This document shows, one piece after another, positions 33,769 to 41,885 of a stretch of 45,240 bases of DNA (the stretch's first letter is position 1; each line of letters starts with the position of its first letter). The notes under the pieces were generated by a model. The model was given only the letters and a program-made list of their open reading frames with translations. It had not been told where the DNA came from and searched no databases. This stretch comes from Clostridium sp. AF37-5 (lineage in GTDB: Bacteria; Bacillota; Clostridia; Lachnospirales; Lachnospiraceae), in NCBI RefSeq assembly GCF_003477605.1, contig NZ_QUDR01000025.1, positions 1-45,240 on the forward strand, given 5' to 3'. The position numbers and the translations under genes were made by a program.

Positions 33769-34956
33769 ATGGCTAAGGAAAAGTATGTAAGAAGTAAACC
33801 GCATTGTAACATTGGTACCATCGGTCACGTAGATCATGGTAAAACAACTTTAACAGCAGCAATCACAAAGGTACTTGCTGCAAGAGTATCCGGTAACGAA
33901 GCTACAGATTTCGAGAACATCGATAAGGCTCCAGAAGAAAGAGAACGTGGTATCACAATTTCTACTGCTCACGTTGAGTATGAGACAGAGAAGAGACATT
34001 ACGCTCACGTTGACTGTCCAGGACATGCTGACTACGTTAAGAACATGATCACTGGTGCTGCTCAGATGGACGGCGCTATCCTTGTAGTAGCTGCTACTGA
34101 CGGTGTTATGGCTCAGACAAAAGAGCACATCCTTTTGTCTCGTCAGGTAGGTGTACCATATATCGTTGTATTCTTGAACAAATGTGATATGGTAGACGAC
34201 GAAGAGTTGATCGAACTCGTAGAGATGGAAGTAACAGAGCAGCTTGAGGAGTATGACTTCACAGATTGCCCAATCATCAAAGGTTCCGCTCTTGGCGCTT
34301 TGGAAGATCCAAACGGCAAATGGGGCGATGCTATCATGGAATTGATGAACACAATCGACGAGTATATTCCAGATCCAGAGCGTGACACAGATAAGCCATT
34401 CGTAATGCCTGTAGAGGACGTATTCTCTATCACAGGTCGTGGTACTGTTGCTACTGGTCGTGTAGAGGCTGGTACTCTTCACTTGAATGATGAAGTAGAA
34501 ATCGTTGGTATCAAAGAAGAAACTCAGAAATCCGTTGTAACTGGTATCGAGATGTTCCACAAAGAGTTGGATGAGGCTCAGGCTGGTGATAACGCTGGTG
34601 TACTTCTTCGTGGTATCCAGAAGACAGACATCGAAAGAGGACAGGTTCTTTGTCAGCCGGGAACTCTTACATGTCATACAAAATTCACAGCTCAGGTTTA
34701 CGTTTTGACTAAGGACGAGGGTGGACGTCATACTCCATTCTTCAACAACTATCGTCCACAGTTCTACTTCCGTACAACTGACGTAACAGGTGTTGTTCAG
34801 CTTCCAGAAGGAACTGAAATGTGCATGCCTGGTGATAACGTAGAAATGACAATCGAATTGATTCACCCAATCGCTATGAGCCAGGGTCTTACATTCGCTA
34901 TCCGCGAAGGTGGACGTACAGTAGGTTCAGGCCGTGTTGCTACAATCATCGAGTAA
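33769..34956 (+). CDS. tuf: Elongation factor Tu
   Basis: Brings aminoacyl-tRNA to the ribosome. 395 residues from ATG 33769, set by TAGGAGG 10 bases upstream. Motifs: [44 protein letters not shown]. The end is SGRVATIIE. The last 31 bases of the gene and its stop context (34927-34957) are the target of an integration event: they recur exactly at 41674-41704. Confidence 0.99.
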   Translation: MAKEKYVRSKPHCNIGTIGHVDHGKTTLTAAITKVLAARVSGNEATDFENIDKAPEERERGITISTAHVEYETEKRHYAHVDCPGHADYVKNMITGAAQMDGAILVVAATDGVMAQTKEHILLSRQVGVPYIVVFLNKCDMVDDEELIELVEMEVTEQLEEYDFTDCPIIKGSALGALEDPNGKWGDAIMELMNTIDEYIPDPERDTDKPFVMPVEDVFSITGRGTVATGRVEAGTLHLNDEVEIVGIKEETQKSVVTGIEMFHKELDEAQAGDNAGVLLRGIQKTDIERGQVLCQPGTLTCHTKFTAQVYVLTKDEGGRHTPFFNNYRPQFYFRTTDVTGVVQLPEGTEMCMPGDNVEMTIELIHPIAMSQGLTFAIREGGRTVGSGRVATIIE

Positions 34957-34957
34957 T
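34927..34957 (+). repeat. Left 31-bp direct repeat (att-like, tuf 3' end)
   Basis: The sequence runs from TCAGGCCGTG to ATCGAGTAAT and includes the tuf stop codon plus one T. It is identical to 41674-41704. Flanking bases differ on both sides. Size, position at a 3' gene end and mobile genes between the copies are the marks of a site-specific integration scar. Confidence 0.9.
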
Positions 34958-35010
34958 ACAATCTGAATATAGATTTGTTATTGCAAGATAACGTTGTGTC
35001 CAAACGTAAG

Positions 35011-35045
35011 ATACCCGTAGAACTTCAGTTCTACGGGTATTTCTG
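35011..35045 (+). terminator. Terminator now serving tuf
   Basis: ATACCCGTAGAACT pairs with AGTTCTACGGGTAT around TC, followed by TTCTGTT. It lies on the island side of the left repeat, so the element appears to have brought it. Confidence 0.88.
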
Positions 35046-35166
35046 TTGCTTGGAAATATATAAAAGGGCAGAAAAGAATAACGAACAGGATAGAAAAACG
35101 GTTGCCGGGAGAGAGTCCTGACAACCGCTTGGGATAACAGAATGATAACAAAATCCTGAAAGTGGG

Positions 35167-35194
35167 TTGACAAATTTGAAATTGATGCTATACT
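35167..35194 (+). promoter_or_regulatory. Strong promoter before the small peptide ORF
   Basis: TTGACA, 16 bases, TATACT. It leads into a region with no intact gene beyond an 18-codon ORF and an ABC fragment. Confidence 0.7.
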
Positions 35195-35335
35195 ACCACT
35201 ATAACAGAGTTATTAATAGGATTTGGTTCGATTCCAAACACCATCAAATTAATATTGGGAGCATTGTCGAATTGCTTAGTTTCTGGATTGGTTTATGATG
35301 TGGTCAAAGACATTTGTAAGAAAGGACTTGGTTCG

Positions 35336-35392
35336 ATGAGTAAAGAATACATATTATTATTTGGTCTGGGAGTATGCGATGGTGAAGTGTAA
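35336..35392 (+). CDS. Candidate short peptide, 18 residues
   Basis: ATG 35336 follows AAGAAAGGA by 9 bases and encodes MSKEYILLFGLGVCDGEV, then TAA. The same frame is open upstream to at least 35195 without ATG, so it could also be the tail of a decayed larger gene. Hydrophobic middle, one Cys and an acidic end recall processed signal or bacteriocin-like peptides, but I do not recognise a family. It lies downstream of a strong promoter, ahead of an ABC exporter relic and near a peptide-type two-component system. Confidence 0.35.
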   Translation: MSKEYILLFGLGVCDGEV

Positions 35393-35442
35393 TGGTTGCA
35401 CGATTTGTTAAATGAGCAGACTCCCCCCAGACTACCAAAAAC

Positions 35443-35467
35443 TCAGAGCTCATAAGGGCTCTTTTTC
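35443..35467 (+). terminator. Terminator after the peptide ORF
   Basis: AGAGCTC pairs with GGGCTCT (one T-G pair) around ATAA, followed by TTTTTC. It separates the strong promoter from the ABC fragment. Confidence 0.65.
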
Positions 35468-35469
35468 TT

Positions 35470-35805
35470 TTGCAAAAAATTAAGTCAGATCATAAGCCTC
35501 TCCAAAAACTTGCAATTGCAAGGGCACTCTATAAAGATTCACCAATTGTTATTTTAGATGAGCCAACAGCTGCCTTAGATCCTAGAGCTGAGTATGAAAT
35601 ATATACAAGATTTTTGGCTCTTGTAGAATCCAAAACATCAATTTTTATTTCACATAGGCTTTCAAGTACTAAATTTTGTGACCGGATTGTTCTTTTTAAA
35701 GATGGCTCTATAGAAGAGACTGGTACACATAACGAATTGTTGCAAAAGGGAGGACTCTATGCAGAGTTGTTTAGGATGCAAGCACAATTCTATTTTGACA
35801 ACTAG
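35470..35805 (+). pseudogene. ABC transporter ATPase, 3' fragment
   Basis: Only the last 105 or so residues of an ABC exporter remain. Walker B and D-loop are intact (IVILDEPTAALDPRAEYEIY), followed by ISHRLSSTKFCDRIV with the H-loop His and the closing GTHNELLQKGGLYAELFRMQ. Just upstream, where LSGGQxQKLAIARAL is expected, the sequence reads SDHKPLQKLAIARALYKDS. The signature motif, Walker A and the membrane domain are therefore lost. The breakpoint is next to a terminator. Exporters of this type often work with peptide-sensing LytTR systems, one of which lies just downstream on the other strand. Confidence 0.85.
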
Positions 35806-35948
35806 ATATATTGGGAAGGAAATTCATGGTGTCTTATATGGAATTTAGTTTGAGAAAAAATTTCTCAAATGCCAAAATGTCGCGTTTTTGAATGAATTAG
35901 TATTGAATTACAAATTTGTTTTTTATTATATCATAGTTTTTTCTCCTG

Positions 35949-36656
35949 TTATATATCAAGTAGCTTTGAAAAGACTTCACGAACATGTTCCAAATAGCTT
36001 TCCGACACAGGATAAATAGAATTGTCGGAAAGTGTGATGTCTTTATTGGTTAATCTCATAACTTTATTCATATTGACAATAACTGTTCGATGGCAACGGA
36101 CAAATTCTTTGGGTAGTTGATTTTGTAGATTTTGTAATGTGATTTTCTGACGAAAAAAAGCCTGATTATCATTTGGTTGAGTTATTATATCTACATAGTG
36201 CCGAAAAGAGGTAAATGCCAATATTTTGTTGTAGGGTATTTTTACTGTTTCAGTTTTTGTTTTGTACACGTGATAAGACCCTTGCATGTTTCTCAAAATG
36301 GGTTTCATACATTGTTCAAGTTTGTTCTGGCTAATTGGCTTTAACAAATAATCCAAAGCCTGAACATGATACCCGTCAAAGACATATTCGGAAAAAGCAG
36401 TCAGGAAAATGATATTACCGCAAAATCCATCCCTTCGTAATTGTTTTGCAATGTCCATTCCATTTGCTAATCCTAATTCAATGTCAATAAAAAAAAGTTC
36501 GTCTTCATCATATTCTTTTTCTGAAAAATCCTTGTCATTAAAATAGTGACGTATAGATGTGGAAATATTATTTTGTTTACCCCACTTTTCCAGCAATTGT
36601 TTTAATTGCGCAGCATGAGTTGCTTCATCTTCTAAAATTGTTACATTTAATTTCAT
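35949..36656 (-). CDS. LytTR-family response regulator (AgrA-like)
   Basis: 235 residues. Receiver domain (1-120) with acidic E9/D10, phospho-acceptor D58 (ELFFIDIELG) and the conserved late Lys in LDYLLKPISQ. LytTR DNA-binding domain (about 135-235): KTETVKIPYNKILAFTSF, EFVRCHRTVIVNMNKVMRLT. Overlaps the kinase gene by 4 bases (ATGA), so translation is coupled. Such regulators bind pairs of about 9-bp direct repeats two helix turns apart. A pair of that geometry lies at 39516-39546 in the same element. Confidence 0.93.
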   Translation of the reverse strand: MKLNVTILEDEATHAAQLKQLLEKWGKQNNISTSIRHYFNDKDFSEKEYDEDELFFIDIELGLANGMDIAKQLRRDGFCGNIIFLTAFSEYVFDGYHVQALDYLLKPISQNKLEQCMKPILRNMQGSYHVYKTKTETVKIPYNKILAFTSFRHYVDIITQPNDNQAFFRQKITLQNLQNQLPKEFVRCHRTVIVNMNKVMRLTNKDITLSDNSIYPVSESYLEHVREVFSKLLDI

Positions 36657-37612
36657 AATGATTTACCTCTTTCTGTAAGTAATGGAATATATACATCAGC
36701 AGTAAAAGAATCTTTTTCGGCTGTTATATTGCAAAAGCCGGAATTTCTTTCGGCAATTTCTCTAACATTTGTTAAACCTTTACCATGATTTTTCTGATCT
36801 GTTTTTGTGCTGTCCAGTTGACCATTAAGCTTGTATCGATAGTTTCCAGAGGAACTATTCTCTACATGAATATGATACATGCTCCGCTGTGGTTTAAGAA
36901 AAACTTTGATTTGAGGATGGGTATCCGTCTTTCGTTCTATATTGGTACAGGCCTCTATTGAATTGTCGAGGAGATTGCCTAAAATCCCCGTGATTTCAAT
37001 ATCATTGATAGGAAAATGATCAGGGAGAATAACAGAATACATAAACGATATATGCTCTGACTGTGCAATCGCGTATTTGTCGGTTAAAATTGCATCAATG
37101 ACGGGATGACCTGTACTTACAATTGGGAAAGATTGTGGGAGGGACTCGCGTTGCTTGGATACATATTGACTGAGTTGGTGATAGGACTTTGCTTTGATTA
37201 GTTCATGGATTACTGCTAAATGATTCGAGTAGTCGTGTTTCCATTTTTGCAGACTTTTTGCGGATTGGAGAATAGTTTTGTTTCGTTCCTTATTTTTTTC
37301 ATACATATGTATTTGTTCTGCCAATTTAATGTTTTCTTGATATGTTTTACTGATAATTTGAATTAGAAATAACATAGCGAGGAAAACGAAAAGAATAAAA
37401 ATGCTGATGCTGTTAAGTTGTATTCGGTATTTCATAGGTAACTTGTCAGTATCAAGTTCAACGATTATATTCAAGAAAAACGTGGACACAAATAAGGCAA
37501 TAACAGTAGTTATTACTACAAAAACGTCAAATTTTTTTGGTAAAGAAGAAATATCATTCAGGATGTGTAAGAAAGCAATCATGAAAAGGAATATAAATAA
37601 CAAAAACAGCAA
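36653..37612 (-). CDS. GHKL sensor histidine kinase (AgrC-like), probably 5'-truncated
   Basis: 319 residues in the open frame, versus about 420-440 in usual AgrC-like kinases with six or so membrane helices. Only three hydrophobic segments remain (about 1-20, 28-50, 68-88). The catalytic part is intact: phospho-acceptor H126 in KWKHDYSNHL, N-box NLLDNSIEA (about 213-221), G-box NHGKGLTNVR. The frame starts at a TTG with no ribosome binding site, and a stop codon lies a few codons upstream. I infer loss of the 5' end, and with it part of the sensor. Confidence 0.82.
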   Translation of the reverse strand: MLFLLFIFLFMIAFLHILNDISSLPKKFDVFVVITTVIALFVSTFFLNIIVELDTDKLPMKYRIQLNSISIFILFVFLAMLFLIQIISKTYQENIKLAEQIHMYEKNKERNKTILQSAKSLQKWKHDYSNHLAVIHELIKAKSYHQLSQYVSKQRESLPQSFPIVSTGHPVIDAILTDKYAIAQSEHISFMYSVILPDHFPINDIEITGILGNLLDNSIEACTNIERKTDTHPQIKVFLKPQRSMYHIHVENSSSGNYRYKLNGQLDSTKTDQKNHGKGLTNVREIAERNSGFCNITAEKDSFTADVYIPLLTERGKSL

Positions 37613-37621
37613 TGGATGTTT

Positions 37622-37630
37622 TGCTATAAT
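37622..37630 (+). promoter_or_regulatory. Extended -10 promoter candidate
   Basis: TGCTATAAT lies 108 bases before the gene at 37738, divergent from the kinase remnant. A 23-codon ORF (37655-37726) without a ribosome binding site lies in the leader. Confidence 0.5.
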
Positions 37631-37737
37631 GTATTATCTTCGGCATCATCTACTATGAAAAATATTTCAATAGAAATAGATTGGGAATATGATTTAGCCG
37701 ATACAAATTATGAACTCTATAAATAGGAGGCTCTGTC

Positions 37738-38975
37738 ATGACAGATATAATCAGGCTGAAACAACAGGAAGCAGTGTTACGATTACTTTTTCAGAATGCA
37801 CACAAGGATGTCGAAAAGCCGCTGCATGCACAAAAGAATGTGGTTGCGAAACGGGATTGCTTAACGATTAGTTCGGAAGCAATGGAAATTCAAAAGACAG
37901 CTCAGATTTACGGTCAGTCGGAGAATATTAAGTTTGACCAGAATGTTGATATTGCGTCATATTTTGAAGCTGCAAGAGAGGCTAACCAGAAAACACTTGA
38001 GAATGCGGGTGACGAGATTACGCGTTCTGGGCAGAAATGTCCTTATGTGTCATCAGGTGAAGTGTGCTATCAAATACTTACAGATAAATATAGTAAATTG
38101 ATAGAAGAAGCAAAAAAGAATGATGACCCGGAACTTTATATTGAGAGAAAGTATTATGATCCTACCTGTCCGTGGTTTACATCAGATTTAACCAGAGAAG
38201 AAAGAAGTATTGGGTATCGAAATGAAATGTCCATGTTAAAAAGAGGAAAAGTGGTAGGTGCGAATATGCTTGACTCGGTATTTCGGATAAACAATTTGAC
38301 GCTTGAATATGATGAAATAAATGCTTCTCAAATTTCTTACTATAGACAGTTGTGTGATGCACAGCTCAATTTTATTTTTTCAAAAAATAAAATTGAAGTA
38401 GGAGAAGTCTCACAGTACATTTTTCGGGTAGATCCTTACAGTTATTACATTTCCGTGGATTGTGAGGATGCTACAATAAAGGGGAAAATGGAATCTGTAC
38501 TAAATCAAGGGGAAAACGGAAAGCATCTTTGGCAGCAAATTAAATGGTTTTCGGAGCAGGATGGTGCTCATGGTACTCAGATAAGTAATAAATTGAGTAT
38601 TCACAAAACTTGGGCTTATAGAGAGGTGTACAGATACACAGGCTATCAATTGCATGAGTTAAAGGAAGAGAATGGCACATATTACACAGAAGATGGGACA
38701 GATATAAAAACGGTGATCCGTGAGGAAGTATGGAAGTATGGAAAGATCCAATTTTTCCGTATGAGGCAAAAGAGGATTATGCACAGGCTGTCTGTGGCTG
38801 GATTCAGGAAGTGGCAGAGTGGGGCTGGCAAAATGTGCCGGATATGGTGTTATCTATCGGATACACATCTGCTGGTTTACATGATCTGGGGCAGGATATT
38901 TCTTTTGATTATGGAAGTGAGTGGTATAAACAATATCTGGATAATTATCAATATTCCGTGTTGGCAACATATTGA
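37738..38975 (+). pseudogene. Unknown protein gene, frameshifted by an 8-bp tandem duplication
   Basis: The gene starts at ATG 37738 (AGGAGG 7 bases upstream) and reads through about 332 coherent residues. These include LTISSEAMEIQ near residue 45, CPYVSSGEVCYQILTDKY and DPTCPWFTSDLTREERS. AGTATGGA occurs twice in tandem (38727-38742). After it the first frame turns into unlikely sequence and stops at 38991, while the +1 frame continues with natural residues (WKDPIFPYEAKEDYAQAVCG... to LATY, stop 38975). Removing one copy rejoins the two into about 410 residues. The family is not recognised. The LTISSEA motif recalls flagellar or secreted Clostridia proteins, but that is weak. Confidence 0.72.
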
Positions 38976-38997
38976 AGAAACATTAATTTGAAAACAG

Positions 38998-39028
38998 TTG
39001 TTTGGCTTTTTAAGCAACTGTTTTTTAT
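38998..39028 (+). terminator. Terminator after the frameshifted gene
   Basis: AACAGTTGTTT pairs with AAGCAACTGTT (small internal mismatch), followed by TTTTTATC. Confidence 0.8.
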
Positions 39029-39052
39029 CTTCCTTTTATCTCTTCAAATGAA

Positions 39053-39086
39053 AACCGAGATCCCCGCCTGAGAGGAAATCTCGGTT
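39053..39086. repeat. Perfect 9-bp inverted repeat, possible IS end
   Basis: AACCGAGAT and ATCTCGGTT around 16 bases, followed by ACAAACAGAATAACAGATG. A related layout, with a hairpin (GGTTG/CAACC) and then ACAGAATGATAACA, occurs at 35099-35150. Both may be scars of the same kind of element. Confidence 0.4.
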
Positions 39087-39179
39087 ACAAACAGAATAAC
39101 AGATGACAGTGAAATTGGCAGTACAAAGGCAGAGGGCAGGATTCCCCCTGTCTTTTGTGTTATAGTGGGGGCACACTGG

Positions 39180-39330
39180 CAGGCAACGGAAAAAACATCA
39201 CAGTCCGTAATCGACATTTACGATGGATTGTATCAGAAGCTAGGATCATAAGGTTGTTTCCGGTGATCTTGACGGATAATGGGAGTGCATTCCACTTTTA
39301 TTACGGGGAAGAACTGACGCAGAAGTTAGG
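39180..39330 (+). pseudogene. IS30-family transposase fragment
   Basis: One frame reads QSVIDIYDGLYQKLGS and the next RLFPVILTDNGSAFHF. In IS30 transposases these are contiguous ('...SVI..FD.LY..LG...F..LFPVILTDNGSEF'), and the DNG block carries a catalytic Asp. A frameshift (TAA after LGS) separates them, and both ends are missing. The Glu of NGSEF is Ala. The following 90 bases (GDINLTPELLKKWE) do not fit IS30 and come from something else. The rest of the gap to 39631 shows no gene. Confidence 0.75.
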
Positions 39331-39515
39331 ATGTCAGAAGGCTGCCGCCGGAGACATCAACCTTACGCCAGAACTTCTGAAAAAATGGGAAACTCATAAC
39401 AAAGGTGAAAATAGGGGTACAAAATTTTAATGCTACTTTCAAAATGCGAAAGTTGTTTACAAAACGAGAAGGTCGGCGGGGTACATTCGAACATGAAAAA
39501 ATTCCTTATATAGAT

Positions 39516-39546
39516 TTCGTGCACTAAAAAGGGGTGTTCGTGCACT
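39516..39546 (+). promoter_or_regulatory. Tandem operator-like direct repeats
   Basis: TTCGTGCACT occurs at 39516-39525 and 39537-39546, exactly 21 bases (two helix turns) apart, about 90 bases before ATG 39632. This is the geometry of LytTR-type binding sites. A -10-like TAATAT follows at 39552-39557. Confidence 0.5.
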
Positions 39547-39631
39547 GAGGGTTAATATAGGAGAAAAATCTGTCGAATTCACTTGTAGAAATAATATACA
39601 TCAAAAGAAGAGTCAGAAGGAGGATACAACA

Positions 39632-40598
39632 ATGGAAAAAAGCATGGGGATTTCTATACCATCAGTAAATAATTCAATTGTTAGTTATGAACAGTCGCAA
39701 GTTACAAATGTAAATAATAAAGGAAGGGAAAACGGTAGATTCTTCAAAGAAAGCGGGAAAGCACTGGTGGCAATGCAGCGAAAAAGAAAGTAAATTGTTG
39801 CAATGTCGTGTCAAAGACAGTGATCAGCGCAAAGAGTATCTTACTGCCTTTTATCAGGGAAAGATTTCTGATGTTGAATTGGACATGGCAATATCAAATA
39901 CGATACGTAATGCATATGAAGAAGCCGTTTCTGGCGGCTGGCTGGATAAAGATGACGAGAAAGAATTTTTAAATACAATGTATTGTGATTTAACAATAGA
40001 AGCGGTGCAGAATGCCGTGTCTAGTAACATTGTTGAAGGTAGGGCACTTAATCGGCAAAATGCAGTAAATGTGCAGGATAGTAAGTTTGTGTATTATAAT
40101 GCAAAATTTTATCATTCCTGTGAGAAGGTAAGGGAGGTTCTCAGAGATTGTTTAGATAGGTTTTCAGAGGAACTGGGAATTGAGAATCTTGACAAAGAAA
40201 AGTATTTATCCGAACACGTGAAAAATGGTGATGATTTTAATGCAGTTTGGAGTGGAAGTTATGAAAGTTGGAATGGGCATTACAATCATTGTGAGATGAT
40301 AAATACGGAAGCTGTACCTCCAGAGGAATTTTCCTTTTATTATCAAGTGGAGTATTCTAATATCCATAAAAATTTTAAAGAGTACGATTATGAAGAACGA
40401 CACTATCTGCTCGTTAATGGAGAGACTTCTGTTGTTAAAGAAGAATTCAGAATGACAGATGATACGATGTTGAATCGAAAACCTTTTAATAATCTTTTGG
40501 ATTATGTAAAAAGTAAATATTTAGAACAGGATCATTTGTGGAAAGAACTGCATTATTTGAAAAATTTTAAAATATATTCTTTGCTAAATTTTGTTTAA
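39632..40598 (+). pseudogene. Unknown protein gene with a frameshift near 39727
   Basis: ATG 39632 follows AGAAGGAGG by about 9 bases and starts MEKSMGISIPSVNNSIVSYE, but the frame stops at 39791 after 53 codons. From about 39729 another frame gives natural sequence without a start: KTVDSSKKAGKHWWQCSEKE, then DSDQRKEYLTAFYQGKISDV, to the stop at 40598. One extra G in the GGG at 39726-39728 would explain it. Restored length is about 320 residues. No known domain, no signal peptide, Tyr-, Glu- and Asn-rich. It stands in the same element as the unknown gene at 37738 and may be a paired function. Confidence 0.62.
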
Positions 40599-40795
40599 AT
40601 GAAACTGTTGCTAGAGGATTACGAGTACAAAAAGGCACAGTTTGATGCCGGTATGGAGACGATAGAAAAGTTGTGCAAGAAGGGAAGATACCTGAAAGAG
40701 AGCAGATACTTGCCATCAAAGGTATAGGAGTGATCACGGTGGCTGAATTTCTGGTTGAAGTGGGCGATGTAAGGCGTTTCGAATCACCCAGACAA
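40599..40795 (+). pseudogene. IS110-family transposase fragment
   Basis: The first frame gives KLLLEDYEYKKAQFDAGMET, and the next gives REQILAIKGIGVITVAEFLV then EVGDVRRFESPRQ. The second block is the Transposase_20 helix-hairpin-helix of IS110 (consensus LLSIPGIGxxTAxxFLAEIGDxxRFxSPKQ). The DEDD catalytic half and the tail are gone, and a frameshift lies near 40670. After ESPRQ the frame runs straight into coupling-protein sequence. Confidence 0.82.
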
Positions 40796-40799
40796 TACA

Positions 40800-41536
40800 A
40801 AAGAGGGCGAGCGGAACTATTGCAGAAAAACTGGAAAACGATTTTATATCTGTTAGACGAGGCTCAGTTTGTGGATGCAGACACACCGCCGAAACTGGTT
40901 CTGCGCATGGAATAACTGGCAAAAAAGAAGCCGGATCATCCGGCGGTAAAAGCCTATCAGCGATACCGGGGAGATCCGGATGAAACGATTCGTTCCGTCA
41001 TTATGCCCGTAAATGCCCGTATGTAGCCTTTCGATAATGAAGAACTGTTGGAAATCTTTTCGTCCAATGACATTCCGTTGGATGAGTTTGGCACCGGAAT
41101 TGACGGAGAAAAGAAAACAAAAAGCAATTTGTTTATCATTATCCCGGATGACGATGACACCTTTAACTTCGTGCCGGGCATGGTTTACACGCTGCTTTTT
41201 CAGGAGTTGTACCGTCAGGCAAGGTTCTTTGGTGGAAAGCTGCCGATGGATGTCGGTTTCTGGTTGGATGAAATGGCAAAGAAGATTCATTCTACTCCGA
41301 ACGATAAAAAGAGACACGCAGGAGAGCCGACCATCACTGCCGGCATGATACAGTCAGCCCTTCATGCCGAGAAAGAGCGGGAAGAAGCGGAACGGAAAGC
41401 GTGGTTTGTAGAAAATTTTGATTTGCTGCAGGCAGAGGCTCCGGAAGAAGTAATAAAGTTAATCATCCGCCCGGAGATAGAGGAAGGACAGGTGCTGCAG
41501 AAAAAAAGAAAATGTGGTTGGAGATGGAGGGGATAG
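40800..41536 (+). pseudogene. VirD4/TraG-type conjugative coupling protein fragment
   Basis: One frame, interrupted by TAA at 40913 and TAG at 41024, encodes pieces that match the middle of type IV coupling proteins: AKKKPDHPAVKAYQRYRG, DETIRSVIMPVNARM, then PFDNEELLEIFSSNDIPL, LFIIIPDDDDTFNFVPGMVY and PMDVGFWLDEMA (family FxLDEFANI). The Walker A part is missing. From about 41280 the frame changes character (KKIHSTPNDKKRHAGEPTIT, KEREEAERKAWFVENF), so a second gene end is probably fused on. Coupling proteins deliver DNA to the conjugation pore, so this is the best sign of an ICE origin. Confidence 0.78.
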
Positions 41537-41592
41537 AAGCAATTGAAGAATGAGAGATTATGTGATATTCTTGCTTGAAAAAGGAGAAAATC

Positions 41593-41703
41593 ATGAAGAA
41601 ACAATCAGAATTAATCAATGAGTATTTGTATTATGGGAGAAAGCAGCGAAAATTGGATGAAAAGACTATCAGATCAGGCCGTGTTGCTACAATCATCGAG
41701 TAA
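41593..41703 (+). pseudogene. Integrase amino-terminus fused in frame to the tuf tail
   Basis: ATG 41593 (AAGGAG 6 bases upstream) encodes 36 residues: MKKQSELINEYLYYGRKQRK, LDEKTIRS, then GRVATIIE and TAA. The first 27 resemble the SAM-like start of tyrosine recombinases (xxEYLxYxxxxKxLDEKTIxxYR). The final SGRVATIIE is the carboxy end of EF-Tu, encoded in the right 31-bp repeat in the tuf frame. The rest of the integrase is absent. This records a recombination exactly at the repeat. Confidence 0.65.
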
Positions 41704-41704
41704 T
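41674..41704 (+). repeat. Right 31-bp direct repeat (att-like)
   Basis: Exact copy of 34927-34957. It ends with the tuf stop codon plus T and is followed after 27 bases by a terminator hairpin. Confidence 0.9.
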
Positions 41705-41731
41705 TTAAAATTTTATATTTTAGATTGTATT

Positions 41732-41768
41732 CCGCAATCCTTGAGAAATCAGGGGTTGCGGTTTTTTT
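41732..41768 (+). terminator. Probable original tuf terminator
   Basis: CCGCAATCC pairs with GGGTTGCGG, followed by TTTTTTT. It lies just beyond the right repeat, at the distance expected for the end of tuf before the insertion. Confidence 0.88.
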
Positions 41769-41885
41769 GTATAAAAACTTCTTTAATAATGCATTTTGGG
41801 GAAAAGAATGGTAAACTGTTGTTTAATGGGCTTGCATGCTTGCAGAATAGCTCAACTATTTTTATGATTTGAGAAGAGGCAGAAG

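Larger units (their letters stand above)
34927..41704. mobile_element. Decayed integrative element at the 3' end of tuf
   Basis: About 6.75 kb between 31-bp direct repeats. Contents: a terminator for tuf, a strong promoter with a small peptide ORF, an ABC exporter fragment, a LytTR/GHKL pair, two frameshifted unknown genes, IS30 and IS110 fragments, a TraG/VirD4 coupling-protein pseudogene and an integrase start. Conjugation and integrase parts point to an ICE origin. No intact mobility gene remains, so it is probably immobile. Confidence 0.75.

Noticed and set aside
32369..34866. Long antisense ORFs inside fusA (311 codons) and tuf (338 codons)
   Set aside because: They follow from the biased codon use of highly expressed genes and have unnatural Cys-, Phe- and Ser-rich composition.
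37655..37726. 23-codon ORF in the leader of the 37738 gene
   Set aside because: It has no ribosome binding site and is out of frame with the next gene; it was kept only as a note on the promoter.
38743..38991. Carboxy end of the 37738 frame after the 8-bp duplication
   Set aside because: The composition turns to Arg/Trp/Ile-rich noise, while the other frame carries the natural continuation.
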